This document shows, one piece after another, positions 36,841-46,442 of a stretch of 64,000 nucleotides of DNA. Made by a program: the position numbers and the translations under genes. The stretch is taken from assembly GCF_040566695.1 (NCBI RefSeq), contig NZ_JBEXAE010000001.1, forward strand, positions 434,001 through 498,000, given 5' to 3'. Positions within the stretch are counted from its first letter, which is position 1. Each line of letters opens with the position of its first letter. The stretch comes from Sediminicola arcticus (GTDB lineage: Bacteria > Bacteroidota > Bacteroidia > Flavobacteriales > Flavobacteriaceae). The notes below the pieces were generated by a model. It ran no database searches. It worked only from the letters and a program-made list of their open reading frames with translations, and was not told the DNA's origin.

Positions 36841-37830
36841 ATGAAAGTAGCTGTTGTTGGTGCCACAGGGATGGTAGGAGAAGTAATGCTAACCGTTTTA
36901 AAAGAACGCAAATTTCCCATATCCGAACTATTATTGGTAGCCTCCGAAAGATCTGTTGGCAAAAAATTAGCCTATAACGGACAAGAATACACGATCATAG
37001 GTTTAAGCGATGCAGTTGCTGCTAAACCAGATTTGGCTATATTTTCAGCAGGAGGAGACACCTCCTTAGAATGGGCTCCAAAATTTGCTGACGTTGGCAC
37101 TACGGTCATTGACAATTCCTCAGCTTGGCGTATGGACCCGACCAAAAAATTGGTGGTTCCTGAAATAAATGCACATGAATTGACTAATGAAGATAAAATC
37201 ATTGCCAATCCAAACTGTTCTACTATTCAGATGGTCATGGTTTTAGCCCCTTTGCATAAGAGGTACAAAATGAAAAGGATTGTTGTTTCTACCTACCAAT
37301 CTGTTTCAGGAACAGGAATAAAAGCTGTTCAGCAATTGGAAAATGAAATAGCTGGTATTCAGGGTGAGATGGCATATCCTTATCCCATAGGCAGAAATGC
37401 CCTACCACATTGCGATGTATTCTTGGAAAACGGATACACCAAAGAAGAAATGAAATTGGCCAAGGAACCACAAAAAATATTTAACGATAGCTCTTTTGCT
37501 GTGACAGCAACTGCAGTAAGAATCCCTACCTCAGGTGGGCATTCAGAGTCTGTGAATGTGGAATTTGAAAATGATTTTGAACTATCGGAAGTTAGAAAAA
37601 TACTGAGTAAAACCCCAGGAGTGGTCGTACAGGACAACACGGACACCAACACCTACCCCATGCCCATTTACGCCCATGGAAAGGACGATGTCTTTGTTGG
37701 CCGTATACGCAGGGATGAGACGCAACCCAATTCCTTGAATATGTGGATTGTGGCAGACAACCTAAGAAAGGGAGCTGCTACCAATGCCATTCAGATCGGG
37801 GAATATCTTATTGCAAACAAGCTACTCTAG
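36841..37830 (+). CDS. asd: Aspartate-semialdehyde dehydrogenase
   Basis: 329 residues. Reduces aspartyl phosphate to the semialdehyde for lysine/DAP, threonine and methionine synthesis. N-terminal GATGMVGEVML binds NADP; the active-site Cys is in NPNCSTIQ (about 125-132); the catalytic His is in RIPTSGGHSES. Monocistronic with its own promoter. Confidence 0.95.
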   Translation: MKVAVVGATGMVGEVMLTVLKERKFPISELLLVASERSVGKKLAYNGQEYTIIGLSDAVAAKPDLAIFSAGGDTSLEWAPKFADVGTTVIDNSSAWRMDPTKKLVVPEINAHELTNEDKIIANPNCSTIQMVMVLAPLHKRYKMKRIVVSTYQSVSGTGIKAVQQLENEIAGIQGEMAYPYPIGRNALPHCDVFLENGYTKEEMKLAKEPQKIFNDSSFAVTATAVRIPTSGGHSESVNVEFENDFELSEVRKILSKTPGVVVQDNTDTNTYPMPIYAHGKDDVFVGRIRRDETQPNSLNMWIVADNLRKGAATNAIQIGEYLIANKLL

Positions 37831-37934
37831 TGGGCATCACAATCAAGAATTTATAAATAATGTTAAATAATTTTGGAATGATTTATTCCAAAAGCTTTTT
37901 ATTGTTATTTTTAGCAGACCAAGCAATTAAAAAA

Positions 37935-40091
37935 ATGAAAAAAACATTTATACTCCTGGCAACGGTAACGCTTCTTGTTGCCTGCAACACCACCCCTAAA
38001 AAAGAAAAGATTTCCGTGAATTACCCTGCCACTAAAAAAGTAGATACTGCCAACATTTATTTTGGCACAGAAGTTAAAGATCCTTACCGCTGGTTGGAAG
38101 ATGATAGAAGTGCTGAAACAGAAGCATGGGTTAAGGCCCAGAATGAAACTACTTTTGGCTACTTGGAAAAAATACCTTTCCGCAACGATTTAAAAAATCG
38201 ATTGGAACAGTTATGGAACTATGAAAAACTAGGATCCCCTTTTAATGAAGGAGAGTACACCTATTACTATAAAAATGATGGCTTACAAAACCAATATGTA
38301 GTATACCGCCAAAAAGGAAATGGGGAGGCCGAGATATTCTTAAATCCTAATACCTTTTCTGAGGATGGAACCACCTCTTTGGCAGGATTAAACTTTACCA
38401 AGGACGGCTCTTTAGCAGCTTATTCCATTTCTGAAGGTGGTAGTGATTGGCGTAAGGTCATCATCATGAATGCAGTATCCAAAGAAATAGTAGAAGATAC
38501 CCTAGTCGATATTAAATTTAGCGGGGTCTCCTGGAAAGGGAACGATGGGTTTTACTATTCCAGTTATGACAAACCCAAGGGAAGTGAACTTTCCGCAAAA
38601 ACAGATCAGCACAAGCTTTATTACCATAAACTGGGAACTCCTCAAAAAAGCGATGAACTTATTTATGGAGGTACCCAAGAAGAAAAGCACAGGTATATTA
38701 GCGGTAACGTAACAGAAGATCAACACTATTTGTTCATCTATCCAAGTACTTCAACTTCTGGGAATAAATTATTGATGAAGGACCTTACCAGGCCCGACAG
38801 CAAATTAATTACAGTCTTGGACAATACAGACACCGATAGTTATATAATGGAAAATGTAGGTTCTAAACTGTACATCATGACCAATATGAATGCACCCAAC
38901 CAAAAAATTGTAACGGTGGATGCTGCAAACCCAATGCCCCAAAATTGGAAGGATTTTATCCCAGAAACAGAAAACGTTCTTAGCCCAAGCACAGGAGGGG
39001 GCTATTTCTTCGCGGATTATATGGTAGATGCCATTTCCAAAGTATACCAATACGACTATAACGGCAAAATGATCCGTGAAGTAAAACTTCCTGGAATGGG
39101 GAGTGCTAGTGGTTTTGGAGGCAAAAAAGAGGATAAAGAATTCTATTTTTCTTTCACCAATTATAATACTCCAGGATCATCTTATAAGTACAATGTGGAA
39201 ACAGGGGAATATGTTCAATATTGGAAACCAGAAATCGACTTTAACCCAAACGATTATGAATCCAAGCAAGTGTTTTACAACTCTAAGGATGGAACCAAAG
39301 TACCCATGATCATTACCTACAAAAAGGGATTGGAACTCAATGGTAAAAACCCGACTATTTTATATGGCTATGGAGGATTTAATATTAGTCTAACCCCGTC
39401 TTTTAGTATCGTTAATGCCGTTTGGATGGAGCAAGGAGGCGTTTACGCAGTACCAAACCTTCGCGGAGGTGGGGAATATGGTAAAAAATGGCACGATGCC
39501 GGTATCAAGACCAAAAAACAAAATGTCTTTGATGATTTTATAGCTGCAGCAGAATATCTTATCGAGAACAAGTATACGTCTTCGGACTATCTGGCCATAA
39601 GCGGTGGTTCTAACGGTGGCTTATTGGTCGGGGCTACAATGACCCAACGCCCAGATCTTATGAAAGTAGCTTTACCAGCAGTAGGAGTTCTAGATATGTT
39701 GCGCTATCACACCTTCACAGCCGGTGCAGGATGGGCCTACGATTACGGTACTTCCGCAGATAACAAGGAAATGTTTGAATATCTTAAAAGTTATTCCCCG
39801 GTCCACAACGTAAAAAAAGGCACTTCATATCCAGCAACCTTGGTCACTACAGGAGATCACGATGATCGCGTAGTGCCAGCACACAGCTTCAAATTTGCCG
39901 CGGAATTACAGGAAAACCAAAGTGGAAATAACCCCACCTTAATCCGTATTGAAACGAACGCGGGCCATGGTGCAGGAACACCAGTGAGCAAAACCATAGA
40001 ACAGTACGCAGACATTTATGGCTTTACCCTATACAATATGGGTTTTGAACAATTACCTAACCAAGCCGTATTAAAAAAGTTTAAAGACTAA
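37935..40091 (+). CDS. Prolyl oligopeptidase family (S9A) peptidase, lipoprotein
   Basis: 718 residues. The N-terminus MKKTFILLATVTLLVACN is a lipoprotein signal with lipobox LVAC, so it is probably anchored in the outer or inner membrane facing the periplasm. A seven-bladed propeller domain (to about 440) is followed by the alpha/beta-hydrolase domain with nucleophile Ser in GGSNGG, Asp in DHDDRVVPAHS and His in NAGHGAG. Cleaves short peptides after proline. The upstream in-frame ATG at 37860 would destroy the signal peptide, so 37935 is chosen. Confidence 0.93.
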   Translation: MKKTFILLATVTLLVACNTTPKKEKISVNYPATKKVDTANIYFGTEVKDPYRWLEDDRSAETEAWVKAQNETTFGYLEKIPFRNDLKNRLEQLWNYEKLGSPFNEGEYTYYYKNDGLQNQYVVYRQKGNGEAEIFLNPNTFSEDGTTSLAGLNFTKDGSLAAYSISEGGSDWRKVIIMNAVSKEIVEDTLVDIKFSGVSWKGNDGFYYSSYDKPKGSELSAKTDQHKLYYHKLGTPQKSDELIYGGTQEEKHRYISGNVTEDQHYLFIYPSTSTSGNKLLMKDLTRPDSKLITVLDNTDTDSYIMENVGSKLYIMTNMNAPNQKIVTVDAANPMPQNWKDFIPETENVLSPSTGGGYFFADYMVDAISKVYQYDYNGKMIREVKLPGMGSASGFGGKKEDKEFYFSFTNYNTPGSSYKYNVETGEYVQYWKPEIDFNPNDYESKQVFYNSKDGTKVPMIITYKKGLELNGKNPTILYGYGGFNISLTPSFSIVNAVWMEQGGVYAVPNLRGGGEYGKKWHDAGIKTKKQNVFDDFIAAAEYLIENKYTSSDYLAISGGSNGGLLVGATMTQRPDLMKVALPAVGVLDMLRYHTFTAGAGWAYDYGTSADNKEMFEYLKSYSPVHNVKKGTSYPATLVTTGDHDDRVVPAHSFKFAAELQENQSGNNPTLIRIETNAGHGAGTPVSKTIEQYADIYGFTLYNMGFEQLPNQAVLKKFKD

Positions 40092-40108
40092 GGATGTTTA
40101 TCCTTAAC

Positions 40109-40145
40109 AAAAAAAATCCGTTCCCCAAGGGAGCGGATTTTTTTA
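40109..40145 (+). terminator. Terminator of the S9 peptidase gene
   Basis: AATCCG-TTCCC, loop CAA, GGGA-GCGGATT with flanking A and T runs; works in either direction by symmetry. Confidence 0.85.
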
Positions 40146-40187
40146 TTACAATTTAATCATAACCCTTTTTTAGAGTAATTTTATACC

Positions 40188-41162
40188 ATGCTAAATGTTA
40201 ATTCTATTTCCTTTGGGTACACAGAAAAAGTGGTGTTAAAAGACCTCAACTTTACCGTTGGAAAAGGGGAACACCTTTCCATCATTGGAGAAAGTGGGTG
40301 TGGTAAGAGTACCCTATTAAAAATTGTTTACGGATTGCTCCAGCCCCATACTGGTGCCATATCATGGAATGACAAACAAGTTCTAGGGCCCGATTTTAAT
40401 CTGGTTCCTGGAGAAAAATACATGAAATATCTATCACAGGATTTTGACTTAATGCCTTACACCACCGTAGAAGAGAACGTAAGCAAATATCTTTCTGTTT
40501 TTTATCCTGAAGAGTTAAAAGAGCGGACAGACCAACTTCTGGAAATGATAGAAATGGAAGAATTTGCCAAGACTAAAATTAAATCCTTGAGTGGCGGACA
40601 ACAACAGCGTGTGGCATTGGCCCGTGTATTGGCTCAAGAACCGGAAGTATTATTGCTAGATGAGCCTTTTAGCCATATTGATCACTTTAGAACGAACAGT
40701 TTTAGAAAAAACCTTTTCACCTATTTAAAGCGCAAAGGAATCACTTGTTTGGTTGCCACGCATGACATGGAGGACGTTTTGCCTTACGCTGATCAGTTGA
40801 TCGTACTGAAGGACCAAGAAATACTAGCTCATGATACCCCTAAGAACATATACCGACAACCAAAAAATATATATACAGCATCCCTCTTTGGGGAAGTCAA
40901 CATAGTACCCATCCAATTGTTAAAACAATATGCCAAAATCAACAAATCCATTTTAATATATCCCCATGAATTTCAGATTTCGGATAAATCAGGATTACGG
41001 GTACGTGTAAAAAAATCTTTTTTTAAAGGAAGCCACTACCTCCTCGAAGGCCTAACTGATGACGGAGAAGTATTGTCCTTTACCTCAAAAGAAAGCTTAA
41101 AAGCAGAAACTAAGGTCTATCTAAATGTGGCTCTTGAAACTATTAACGCACGAATAGCCTAG
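40188..41162 (+). CDS. ABC transporter ATP-binding protein with C-terminal TOBE-like region
   Basis: 324 residues. Walker A GESGCGKST (about 35-43), Q-loop SQDFDL, signature LSGGQQQR, Walker B VLLLDEP, H-loop ATHDM. After about residue 230 there is a TOBE-like beta region, as in PotA/FbpC/ModC importer ATPases. No permease or binding protein is adjacent, so the transported substrate is unknown. A TAATTTTA -7-like box lies upstream. Followed at 3 bases by arfB. Confidence 0.85.
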   Translation: MLNVNSISFGYTEKVVLKDLNFTVGKGEHLSIIGESGCGKSTLLKIVYGLLQPHTGAISWNDKQVLGPDFNLVPGEKYMKYLSQDFDLMPYTTVEENVSKYLSVFYPEELKERTDQLLEMIEMEEFAKTKIKSLSGGQQQRVALARVLAQEPEVLLLDEPFSHIDHFRTNSFRKNLFTYLKRKGITCLVATHDMEDVLPYADQLIVLKDQEILAHDTPKNIYRQPKNIYTASLFGEVNIVPIQLLKQYAKINKSILIYPHEFQISDKSGLRVRVKKSFFKGSHYLLEGLTDDGEVLSFTSKESLKAETKVYLNVALETINARIA

Positions 41163-41165
41163 CCA

Positions 41166-41570
41166 TTGGAGAAAGAACGCATCGTACAGGAATTGGAATT
41201 TAAGGCGGTAAGAAGCAGTGGTGCGGGCGGGCAACACGTGAATAAAGTCTCCTCTAAAGTGGAGCTTTATTTTAATGTTACAGCCTCCAACGCCCTATCT
41301 GACAATGAAAAAGATCGGATCTATACCAAGATGGGAAGCCGACTCACTAAAGAAAATATACTGATATTACAGTCTGACGAGAGCCGTAGCCAACATAAAA
41401 ACAAGGAACTGGTTATTCAGAAGTTTTTAGACCTCATTAGAACTTCCTTAACGGTAGCCAAAAAAAGAAGGAAAACTAAGCCTAAACGTTCGGCAGTAGA
41501 AAAGCGCTTAAAATCGAAGCTAAAAAAAGCTCAGAAGAAAACTTTAAGAGGCAAACCCAAATTGGAATAA
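41166..41570 (+). CDS. arfB: Alternative ribosome-rescue factor / peptidyl-tRNA hydrolase (ArfB type)
   Basis: 134 residues. Release-factor catalytic domain with the GGQ motif in SSGAGGQHVNKVSSKVEL (about 17-34) and a Lys/Arg-rich C-terminal tail (from about 95) that in ArfB enters the mRNA channel of stalled ribosomes. Starts with TTG at 41166, three bases after the ABC gene, so it is co-transcribed. No stop-codon recognition domain is present, so it is not an RF1/RF2. Confidence 0.9.
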   Translation: MEKERIVQELEFKAVRSSGAGGQHVNKVSSKVELYFNVTASNALSDNEKDRIYTKMGSRLTKENILILQSDESRSQHKNKELVIQKFLDLIRTSLTVAKKRRKTKPKRSAVEKRLKSKLKKAQKKTLRGKPKLE

Positions 41571-41575
41571 TGGGC

Positions 41576-42034
41576 CTAAATAATTTCCTTGATTAGGATT
41601 TCCTTCCCATTAAACACCATTATTTCATTTTCAGTTTTTCCCAATACTAACTTACCAATGGGAGTATTAGGTGAAATCGCATAATAAGCTTCCCCGTTTA
41701 TAAATACTTCTCCCGCGCTAACAGCCAAATAATATCTACTTATATTGGTTATGACCAAACTGCCCAAAGAAGCCGTTTTTGATCGCCCTGTGAGAGGTAC
41801 ACGTTTGAAGAGTTCTTGGACTTTTTGAATCTCCGACAATTGGACCCCTAAGTTTTCACGCTCCAATTGTATCATAGCCCGACCTGTTTCATGTTTGTCT
41901 CCCGCACTACTCTTGGTCTCGGAGCCCAAGGCCTCTTGTATTTCCTGAATATTTTTTTGAATACGCCCTAACCTATTTTGAATATAGTCTTGGCAATGGT
42001 TATAAAGCTCTTGTTTTAGCGGATCTATTCCCAT
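41576..42034 (-). CDS. GreA/GreB-like small protein
   Basis: 152 residues: an N-terminal coiled-coil (about 5-75, with SETKSSAGDKHETGRAM) and a C-terminal beta domain resembling the GreA/GreB C-domain. Similar flavobacterial proteins are sometimes labelled 3-oxoacyl-ACP synthase, but there is no thiolase fold here and 152 residues is far too short. I infer binding near the RNA polymerase secondary channel; the acidic tip residues of true GreA are not obvious. Lies 9 bases after the FAD gene on the same strand. Confidence 0.65.
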   Translation of the reverse strand: MGIDPLKQELYNHCQDYIQNRLGRIQKNIQEIQEALGSETKSSAGDKHETGRAMIQLERENLGVQLSEIQKVQELFKRVPLTGRSKTASLGSLVITNISRYYLAVSAGEVFINGEAYYAISPNTPIGKLVLGKTENEIMVFNGKEILIKEII

Positions 42035-42043
42035 GTTGATTCC

Positions 42044-43156
42044 TTAAACGAGTTCTGCGAGTTCTTTGCCAATTAGACTTCCAATGGCAATTCCCATACC
42101 TCCCAGTCGTACTCCACAAGAAACATTTTCCGAGATTTGTTTGATAATGGGGCACTTTTGTGTTCCCATACCCATTATACCACTCCATCTTTGGTCCACC
42201 TCAAATGGGGTGTTGGGCAATATGATATGCTTCAGAATATCGTCCAATTTATTTTGTATCAATTCGGTCTGTTCTAAGGACGTGGTTTCCTCTCCTTTAA
42301 AATCCAAATTACGGCCTCCACCAAAAAGTATCCGGTCTTCTATATTCCTAAAATAATAATATCCTTCATCTAGATGAAAAGTCCCTAGGATCTTTAAATT
42401 TTCTATAGGTTTGGTTACAAGTACTTGTGCTCGGGCAGGCTGCACATCTTCATGTATCAATTGGGAGGCAAAGCCGTTGGTTGCAACCAACAACTTATCA
42501 GTCTTAAATTCGAACTGATCTGTCTTTACAGCTACATATCCCTGAGCATCTTCGAAAGCTTCAACTTGGATGGCATTTAAGATAACCACCCCAGCCTTTT
42601 GTACTTTCTGCAATAAGGCAGCTATCATCTTGCCCGTATCTATTTGTGATTCGAAAGTATTGGTAATGTATTGTTCTTGTATTCCCGTAAAATTAAAACT
42701 ATTAGGATGAGCCTGAAACCCGTCATTTCCAAATACAGGAGCGAGCAATTGGTTTACCTTACCAATATTTTCTAAACAACTTTGATGTAATTCTGTGTGG
42801 GCCTCCATAAACACCTCATGCCCTCCATGATTCTGAAAATCCATGTTGACATCGCCAATATTCTGACGCAACAGTTGTACGCCATCCCATCGCTTTTTAA
42901 CCAATTGCAAGACTTCATCCTCCGTATGTTGTTTTAGATCAGCCAATATCTCAGAGATACTTCCAAAGCAGGCAAACCCGGCATTCTTAGTACTTGCACC
43001 TTGGGGTAAAATCCCTTTTTCCAAAACCAATATCTTAGCGGAGGGAAAGCGTTTTTTAAGGTGTAATGCACAGTTAAGCCCTACAATTCCGCTACCAACA
43101 ATGGTGAAATCTATATTGGATAACCATGTTTTATATTCCCAGTAACTTAATTTCAC
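42044..43156 (-). CDS. FAD-dependent oxidoreductase (DAO family)
   Basis: 370 residues from GTG 43156. A Rossmann GxGxxG in FTIVGSGIVGLNCALHL with Glu in VLEKG, and a C-terminal FAD loop GVRLGGMGIAIG, mark a D-amino-acid oxidase/glycine oxidase-type flavoprotein. The substrate is unknown but probably a secondary or D-amino acid. An in-frame ATG at 43207 exists, but the conserved opening KLSYWEYK begins right after the GTG, and a TATTTTTA -7-like box lies between the two. Confidence 0.82.
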   Translation of the reverse strand: MKLSYWEYKTWLSNIDFTIVGSGIVGLNCALHLKKRFPSAKILVLEKGILPQGASTKNAGFACFGSISEILADLKQHTEDEVLQLVKKRWDGVQLLRQNIGDVNMDFQNHGGHEVFMEAHTELHQSCLENIGKVNQLLAPVFGNDGFQAHPNSFNFTGIQEQYITNTFESQIDTGKMIAALLQKVQKAGVVILNAIQVEAFEDAQGYVAVKTDQFEFKTDKLLVATNGFASQLIHEDVQPARAQVLVTKPIENLKILGTFHLDEGYYYFRNIEDRILFGGGRNLDFKGEETTSLEQTELIQNKLDDILKHIILPNTPFEVDQRWSGIMGMGTQKCPIIKQISENVSCGVRLGGMGIAIGSLIGKELAELV

Positions 43157-43263
43157 GTGAAGCTGTTTTTTTAATAGTGATAAAAATAAGGGATATCCAT
43201 TTAGCAAGAACTAAGTTGGCGGCTTAAATGATTCTCTAAATCATTTATTTAACTTAATTATGA

Positions 43264-43293
43264 AGCAAAAAAAACTCCGGTCAATGCCGGAGT
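43264..43293 (-). terminator. Terminator of accC
   Basis: Minus strand: ACTCCGG, a 6-base loop, CCGGAGT, then eight T. Confidence 0.9.
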
Positions 43294-43300
43294 TCTTATA

Positions 43301-44653
43301 TTATTCTTCTATTGGTGGATCCATAACCCAACTTTCCATGAATTTGGTGGTATAGTTCCCGGCCAAATAATCTGGATGGTCCATTAACTGTCTGTGGAAA
43401 GGAATGGTTGTTTTAATTCCCTCGATCACAAACTCATCCAGTGCACGCTTCATTTTATTGATGGCTTCCTCTCTCGTCTGGGCCGTTGTTATTAGCTTAG
43501 CAATCATGGAATCGTAATTTGGCGGTATGGTGTATCCACTATAAACATGGGTATCTAAACGGATACCATGTCCTCCAGGCGTATGCAATGTGGTGATTTT
43601 TCCAGGTGATGGCCTAAAACCATTATAAGGATCCTCTGCATTGATACGGCACTCTATCGAGTGTAACTTAGGGATATAATTCTTTCCTGAAATTGGAACA
43701 CCTGCAGCAACCAATATTTGTTCACGGATCAAATCATAATCAATGACCTGTTCTGTGATTGGGTGCTCTACCTGAATACGGGTATTCATCTCCATAAAAT
43801 AGAAATTCCTATGCTTATCCACTAAAAATTCAATGGTCCCTGCACCTTCATATTTTATAAATTCAGCAGCTTTTATAGCGGCCTTACCCATATCATCCCG
43901 CAATTTATCGGTCATAAAAGGAGAAGGGGTCTCTTCGGTAAGCTTTTGGTGACGCCTTTGTATGGAACAATCCCTTTCGGAAAGATGACATGCCTTCCCA
44001 TATTGATCACCAACAATCTGTATTTCGATATGTCTTGGCTCTTCTATCAATTTCTCCATGTACATAGCCCCATTTCCAAAGGCAGCCGAAGCTTCTTGGA
44101 CTGCGCTATTGTACAATTTTTCAAGATCTTCCTCTTTCCAAACAGCTCGCATCCCTTTACCTCCACCACCAGCGGTAGCTTTGATCATAACGGGGTAACC
44201 AACTACCTTGGCTACCTTTTTGGCATCCTCCACTGATTTTAAAAGTCCTTTTGACCCAGGTACGATAGGCACTCCAGCCTTTACCATGGTTTCTTTGGCT
44301 GTTGCCTTATCTCCCATCTTATCAATCTGATCTCCAGAAGCACCAATAAACTTAATATCGTGCTCTGCACAGATTCTTGAAAACTTGGAATTTTCAGATA
44401 GGAAACCATATCCAGGATGAATGGCATCTGCATTGGTGATTTCGGCCGCAGCAATGATATTCGGTATTTTTAAATAAGATTCACTACTCGGGGGCGGCCC
44501 AATACAAACTGCTTCGTCGGCAAACCTCACATGTAAGCTCTCTTCATCTGCCTTAGAATAAACCGCAACCGTTTTTATTCCCATTTCCTTGCAAGTCCTG
44601 ATAATACGCAGTGCTATTTCACCCCTATTGGCAATAAGTATTTTTTTAAACAT
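43301..44653 (-). CDS. accC: Acetyl-CoA carboxylase, biotin carboxylase subunit
   Basis: 450 residues. ATP-dependent carboxylation of biotin on AccB, the first step of fatty-acid synthesis. ATP-grasp fold: FKKILIANRGEIALRI at the start, the glycine-rich loop TAGGGGKGMR, EMNTRIQVEHP, and the bicarbonate-site region. Last gene of the yceD-rpmF-fabH-accB-accC block. Confidence 0.97.
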   Translation of the reverse strand: MFKKILIANRGEIALRIIRTCKEMGIKTVAVYSKADEESLHVRFADEAVCIGPPPSSESYLKIPNIIAAAEITNADAIHPGYGFLSENSKFSRICAEHDIKFIGASGDQIDKMGDKATAKETMVKAGVPIVPGSKGLLKSVEDAKKVAKVVGYPVMIKATAGGGGKGMRAVWKEEDLEKLYNSAVQEASAAFGNGAMYMEKLIEEPRHIEIQIVGDQYGKACHLSERDCSIQRRHQKLTEETPSPFMTDKLRDDMGKAAIKAAEFIKYEGAGTIEFLVDKHRNFYFMEMNTRIQVEHPITEQVIDYDLIREQILVAAGVPISGKNYIPKLHSIECRINAEDPYNGFRPSPGKITTLHTPGGHGIRLDTHVYSGYTIPPNYDSMIAKLITTAQTREEAINKMKRALDEFVIEGIKTTIPFHRQLMDHPDYLAGNYTTKFMESWVMDPPIEE

Positions 44654-44744
44654 CTTTTGAAGTTTTAAATTTTGAATTCTAAATTTTAAATGATTTTAAA
44701 TGACCAAAACAATTTGTCATTTAAAATTCAGTATTTAAAAATTC

Positions 44745-45230
44745 TCATGACGGGTCTACCAAAAACAAAGGTTGATCAAATTCTACAGGAGAAGAATCAT
44801 CCACTAGAATCTTCACAATTTTACCAGAAACTTCAGATTCAATATCATTGAATAATTTCATTGCTTCAATTACACAAAGAACATCACCTTTATTGATAAC
44901 GCTTCCTACCTCTACGAAAAGAGGCTTATCAGGAGATGGTTTTCTATAAAAGGTTCCTATAATAGGGGATTTTATAGTAATGTATTTCGCGTTTTCATCA
45001 ACTTTTTCTGGCGCTGCTTCTGATACAGGGGCCTCAACTGCAGGGGCAGCTTGCATAGGCGCCATTTGATTTTGACCCATTGGGACCTGTTGTACATAGG
45101 TGGTCTCGAAACCAGAACCTGCTGCTCCTGTACGGATGGTGATCTTTATGTCATCCATTTCCAGTTTTACTTCGCTGGCACCCGATTTAGCCACAAATTT
45201 AATTAAGTTTTGAATTTCTTTAATATCCAT
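44745..45230 (-). CDS. accB: Biotin carboxyl carrier protein of acetyl-CoA carboxylase
   Basis: 161 residues: a short N-terminal domain, an Ala/Pro/Gln-rich linker (about 45-78) and a biotinyl domain with biotinylated Lys125 in IEAMKLFND. Full length. Sits between fabH and accC. Confidence 0.97.
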   Translation of the reverse strand: MDIKEIQNLIKFVAKSGASEVKLEMDDIKITIRTGAAGSGFETTYVQQVPMGQNQMAPMQAAPAVEAPVSEAAPEKVDENAKYITIKSPIIGTFYRKPSPDKPLFVEVGSVINKGDVLCVIEAMKLFNDIESEVSGKIVKILVDDSSPVEFDQPLFLVDPS

Positions 45231-45275
45231 GGAATTCGATTTAATTTTAATTCTATTAATGAGTTAGTCAGTTTA

Positions 45276-46271
45276 TTATGAATTGTACGCCCATTTTAAA
45301 TAGATGGACCCCCAAGTGAACCCACCACCGAAAGCGGCAAATACTAAATTATCACCTTTTTTGAATTTTTTCTCAAAATCAGCCATTAATAGTGGTAATG
45401 TAGCAGAGGTAGTATTTCCATATTTTTCAATGTTCACCAATACTTTGGAATCATCTAGACCCATTCGGCTTGCCGTAGCGTTAATAATTCTCATGTTGGC
45501 TTGATGTGGCAATAACCATGTTACGTCATTATCTGAAAGATTGTTCCGTTCCATTATTTTTGCAGCGGCGTCTGCCATATTAGAAACGGCAAATTTAAAG
45601 ACCGATTTACCATCTTGGTAAACATAGTGCTGGCGATTCTGTACTGTTTCCAATGAAGTTGGCAGTTGTGATCCTCCCGCATCAATTTTCAAGAAGTTTC
45701 TACCCACACCATCCGTTCTTAAATATTCATCTTGAAGTCCGAGACCTTCCTCATTGGGCTCAAATAATGCCGCACCGGCACCGTCACCAAAAATAATACA
45801 TGTAGTCCTATCTGTATAGTCTATTATGGAAGACATTTTATCCGCTCCAATAAGGAGTACTTTCTTATAACGTCCAGAAACAATATAACTTGAGGCTGTG
45901 GACATACCGAACAAAAAACTGGAACAGGCCGCCTGAAGGTCGTATCCAAAAGCATTAGTTGCACCAATTTCAGAAGCCACGTAGGCTGCGGTACATGAAA
46001 CCTGTAGATCAGGGGTTGCCGTAGCCACTATGATCATATCTATTTCTGTTGGGTCCAGATTTCTTTTTTGAATAAGTTCCTCTGCTGCCTTAATGGCCAT
46101 ATAAGAGGTTCCTGCACCTTCCTTTTTTAAAATTCTTCTTTCTTTGATTCCTGTTCTGCTGGTTATCCATTCATCATTGGTATCTACCATCTCTTCCAAT
46201 AACTTATTGGTCAAAATGAAGTCAGGAACATATGCTCCCACAGCGGTAATAGCTGCTGATAATTTGTTCAT
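45276..46271 (-). CDS. fabH: Beta-ketoacyl-ACP synthase III
   Basis: 331 residues. Condenses acetyl-CoA with malonyl-ACP to start fatty-acid synthesis. The triad is Cys116 (AACSSFLFG), His in LLPHQANMRI and Asn in YGNTTSAT. In this operon context it is the housekeeping FabH. A terminator separates it from rpmF, which may allow partial read-through. Confidence 0.96.
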   Translation of the reverse strand: MNKLSAAITAVGAYVPDFILTNKLLEEMVDTNDEWITSRTGIKERRILKKEGAGTSYMAIKAAEELIQKRNLDPTEIDMIIVATATPDLQVSCTAAYVASEIGATNAFGYDLQAACSSFLFGMSTASSYIVSGRYKKVLLIGADKMSSIIDYTDRTTCIIFGDGAGAALFEPNEEGLGLQDEYLRTDGVGRNFLKIDAGGSQLPTSLETVQNRQHYVYQDGKSVFKFAVSNMADAAAKIMERNNLSDNDVTWLLPHQANMRIINATASRMGLDDSKVLVNIEKYGNTTSATLPLLMADFEKKFKKGDNLVFAAFGGGFTWGSIYLKWAYNS

Positions 46272-46387
46272 CCTAAATCTGATTTTGAATCAAAAACATT
46301 AAAAAATGCTTCAAAAGTGGTGAAAATTAATGATTTTTTAGGACTTTCAAGGTTAAAAGTTCCAGTTTTTGATTTTGACCCTGTGCC

Positions 46388-46421
46388 ATAAAAAAACTCC
46401 CACTCTTTTAAAGTGGGAGTT
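46388..46421 (-). terminator. Terminator between rpmF and fabH
   Basis: Minus strand: AACTCCCACT, a 7-base loop, AGTGGGAGTT, then a T-run. Its position inside the classic yceD-rpmF-fabH cluster suggests the ribosomal part and the lipid part can be separately controlled. Confidence 0.88.
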
Positions 46422-46442
46422 CGATATTATATGAAAACCTAA

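Noticed and set aside
37860..37934. Earlier start of the S9 peptidase
   Set aside because: It would bury the lipoprotein signal peptide; MKKTFILLA at 37935 is a clear signal start.
41576..42034. 3-oxoacyl-ACP synthase
   Set aside because: Too short, no Cys-His-His/Asn catalytic set; coiled coil plus Gre-like domain fits better.
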